Made by a program: the position numbers and the translations under genes
Notes under the pieces: generated by a model
Seen by the model: only the letters and a program-made list of their open reading frames with translations
What the model was told of the DNA's origin: nothing
Databases searched by the model: none
From: Acidobacteriota bacterium
Lineage (GTDB): Bacteria > Acidobacteriota > Terriglobia > UBA7540
NCBI GenBank assembly: GCA_021828225.1
Contig: JAKASH010000163.1
Coordinates: 1 to 6,664, forward strand
Direction of reading: 5' to 3'
Length of the DNA stretch: 6,664 nt
In this document: one piece after another, positions 5,943 to 6,664 of the stretch
How the letters are laid out: each line of letters begins with the position of its first letter
Numbering within the stretch: the first letter of the stretch is position 1

Positions 5943-6521
5943 TTACAGCCCCCGATTTGTCCGAGGCCAGTCAATTCGCCAGCGGCCGCCGGGCAGTTTG
6001 GTCCAGAACAGGCGCTTGGCTGGCGTACCGCGCGAATGGTGGTAGAGAACCGCAGCGCGTTCGTAGAATCCGCGCGTGTGCCAGGAGTCGCCATACCCGA
6101 AAGAGTGATAATCGAGGTGATGGCAAAACTCGTGGCACAGGGTGCTGAGAAACGTGCCGAAAGAGGTGACCCGCTTGTGGACGGCGGTCCGCATCCAGAC
6201 GCGGATCAGTCCGGTGCTGGGATCGTAATCACCGAAGAGTTCGTAGGCCCAGCCGCTCTCGCGGCTGCGGAGCGGGCGGGCGGCAAGGACTCGAATGCCG
6301 GGCGTCGGGACCTTGTAGAAATCCGCTGCCACGCTGAAGAACTCACGGCAAGCCTGACTGGCGTCTGCGCTTGCACCCGCGTTCAGCGCCGCTTCCAGGG
6401 ATTTGGCCGAAGCCCCCAGGCGATTGTCTGGCGGAATGGCGAGGGTTCGGTTCCGGTCACTTTCGAGAAAACCGGCGAGCAGCGACGGCTTGCGCGGTGC
6501 ACGGTCGGTCAGCATACACAT
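5943..6521 (-). CDS. Putative HExxH zinc metalloprotease, SprT-like
   Basis: A 192-residue soluble protein with no signal peptide or membrane helix visible. HEFCHH at residues 130-135 gives an HExxH metal site (H130, E131, H134), and H148 in SWHTRGFYERA is the likely third ligand. The layout, a helix with HExxH, a short linker, then H followed by an aromatic-containing helix, resembles SprT-like metallopeptidases. It ends with LFWTKLPGGRWRIDWPRTNR, where a treble-clef zinc finger of true SprT would lie, but no cysteine pairs are present. The first 50 residues look poorly ordered. The start is taken at the ATG complementary to 6519-6521, with a weak GGTGA upstream; M3 is possible. A partial second copy lies at 4321-4481. 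The gene is 113 bases upstream of PadR2 in the same direction, but PadR2 has its own promoter. The substrate is unknown. Confidence 0.75.
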   Translation of the reverse strand: MCMLTDRAPRKPSLLAGFLESDRNRTLAIPPDNRLGASAKSLEAALNAGASADASQACREFFSVAADFYKVPTPGIRVLAARPLRSRESGWAYELFGDYDPSTGLIRVWMRTAVHKRVTSFGTFLSTLCHEFCHHLDYHSFGYGDSWHTRGFYERAAVLYHHSRGTPAKRLFWTKLPGGRWRIDWPRTNRGL

Positions 6522-6664
6522 CCATTTTTCACCGAAAAGCAGGGTCCCGGCAAGTCGTCGTTATGGAGAATCCGACGCGGATAGCTCTTGACTCGTGGCT
6601 GCTGAAACGAGCAGATAGGGGCAACTTTTTCCTGGGTTCCCGGATTTGTCGTTTTGCGCCTTAC
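6522..6664. other. Upstream region of the metalloprotease gene, nothing recognised
   Basis: The minus-strand frame of the metalloprotease stays open for about 13 codons above the chosen ATG, to a TAA near 6560, without another ATG, GTG or TTG. Hence the start cannot lie much further upstream. I find no convincing promoter, terminator, RNA gene or reading frame in these 143 bases. Confidence 0.4.

Noticed and set aside
5934..6584. 216-codon open frame on the plus strand
   Set aside because: It is antisense to the metalloprotease gene, whose HExxH protein is recognisable and duplicated. The plus-strand frame shows no domain features.

Overview
The window looks like chromosome from a member of the Acidobacteriota (Solibacter/Terriglobia-like). 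The main argument is gene content. There are three permeases of the ADOP type (acidobacterial duplicated orphan permease: MacB/FtsX-like, with a charged N-terminal helical domain and no ATPase gene nearby), and two of them follow a small PadR-family regulator. That PadR-ADOP pairing is a known, lineage-expanded feature of Acidobacteriota. Base composition is moderately GC-rich. No rRNA, tRNA, transposase, integrase or CRISPR array is visible.

Layout. Positions 2-622 (+) are the C-terminal end of an ADOP permease cut by the window edge. A repeat-filled gap follows, then PadR1 (902-1246, +), a second repeat-filled gap, and an intact 926-residue ADOP permease (1514-4294, +). Everything further right lies on the minus strand, reading from high to low coordinates: an HExxH zinc-metalloprotease-like gene (6521-5943), PadR2 with a strong promoter and overlapping operator-like palindrome (5829-5488), a repeat copy, and a broken ADOP gene (5349-4747). 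The broken gene has an in-frame TAG and then loses homology. The break falls at an approximately 265-bp palindromic element (4484-4750) whose ends are inverted copies of a two-hairpin unit. Beyond it is a 53-codon remnant of a second copy of the metalloprotease gene, 122/126 bases identical to the intact copy and tail-to-tail with the intact permease.

The most distinctive signal is intergenic. A composite repeat has three ordered blocks: an AT-rich AATTATGAAGGATGAA-type block, a GC-rich 8-bp hairpin with a TAT loop, and a GCAGCGYTCGCC block. It occurs downstream of three genes, always in the orientation of the preceding gene. An additional inverted copy lies just before the intact permease. 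The hairpin copies differ by paired substitutions (A-T, C-G, G-C) that keep the stem intact.

Functionally, the PadR proteins probably repress themselves and the ADOP permease next to them. ADOP substrates are unknown. The right half looks like an area of duplication, deletion and gene decay shaped by small palindromic repeats. I see no convincing new defence or biosynthetic system; the repeats are the part worth following up.
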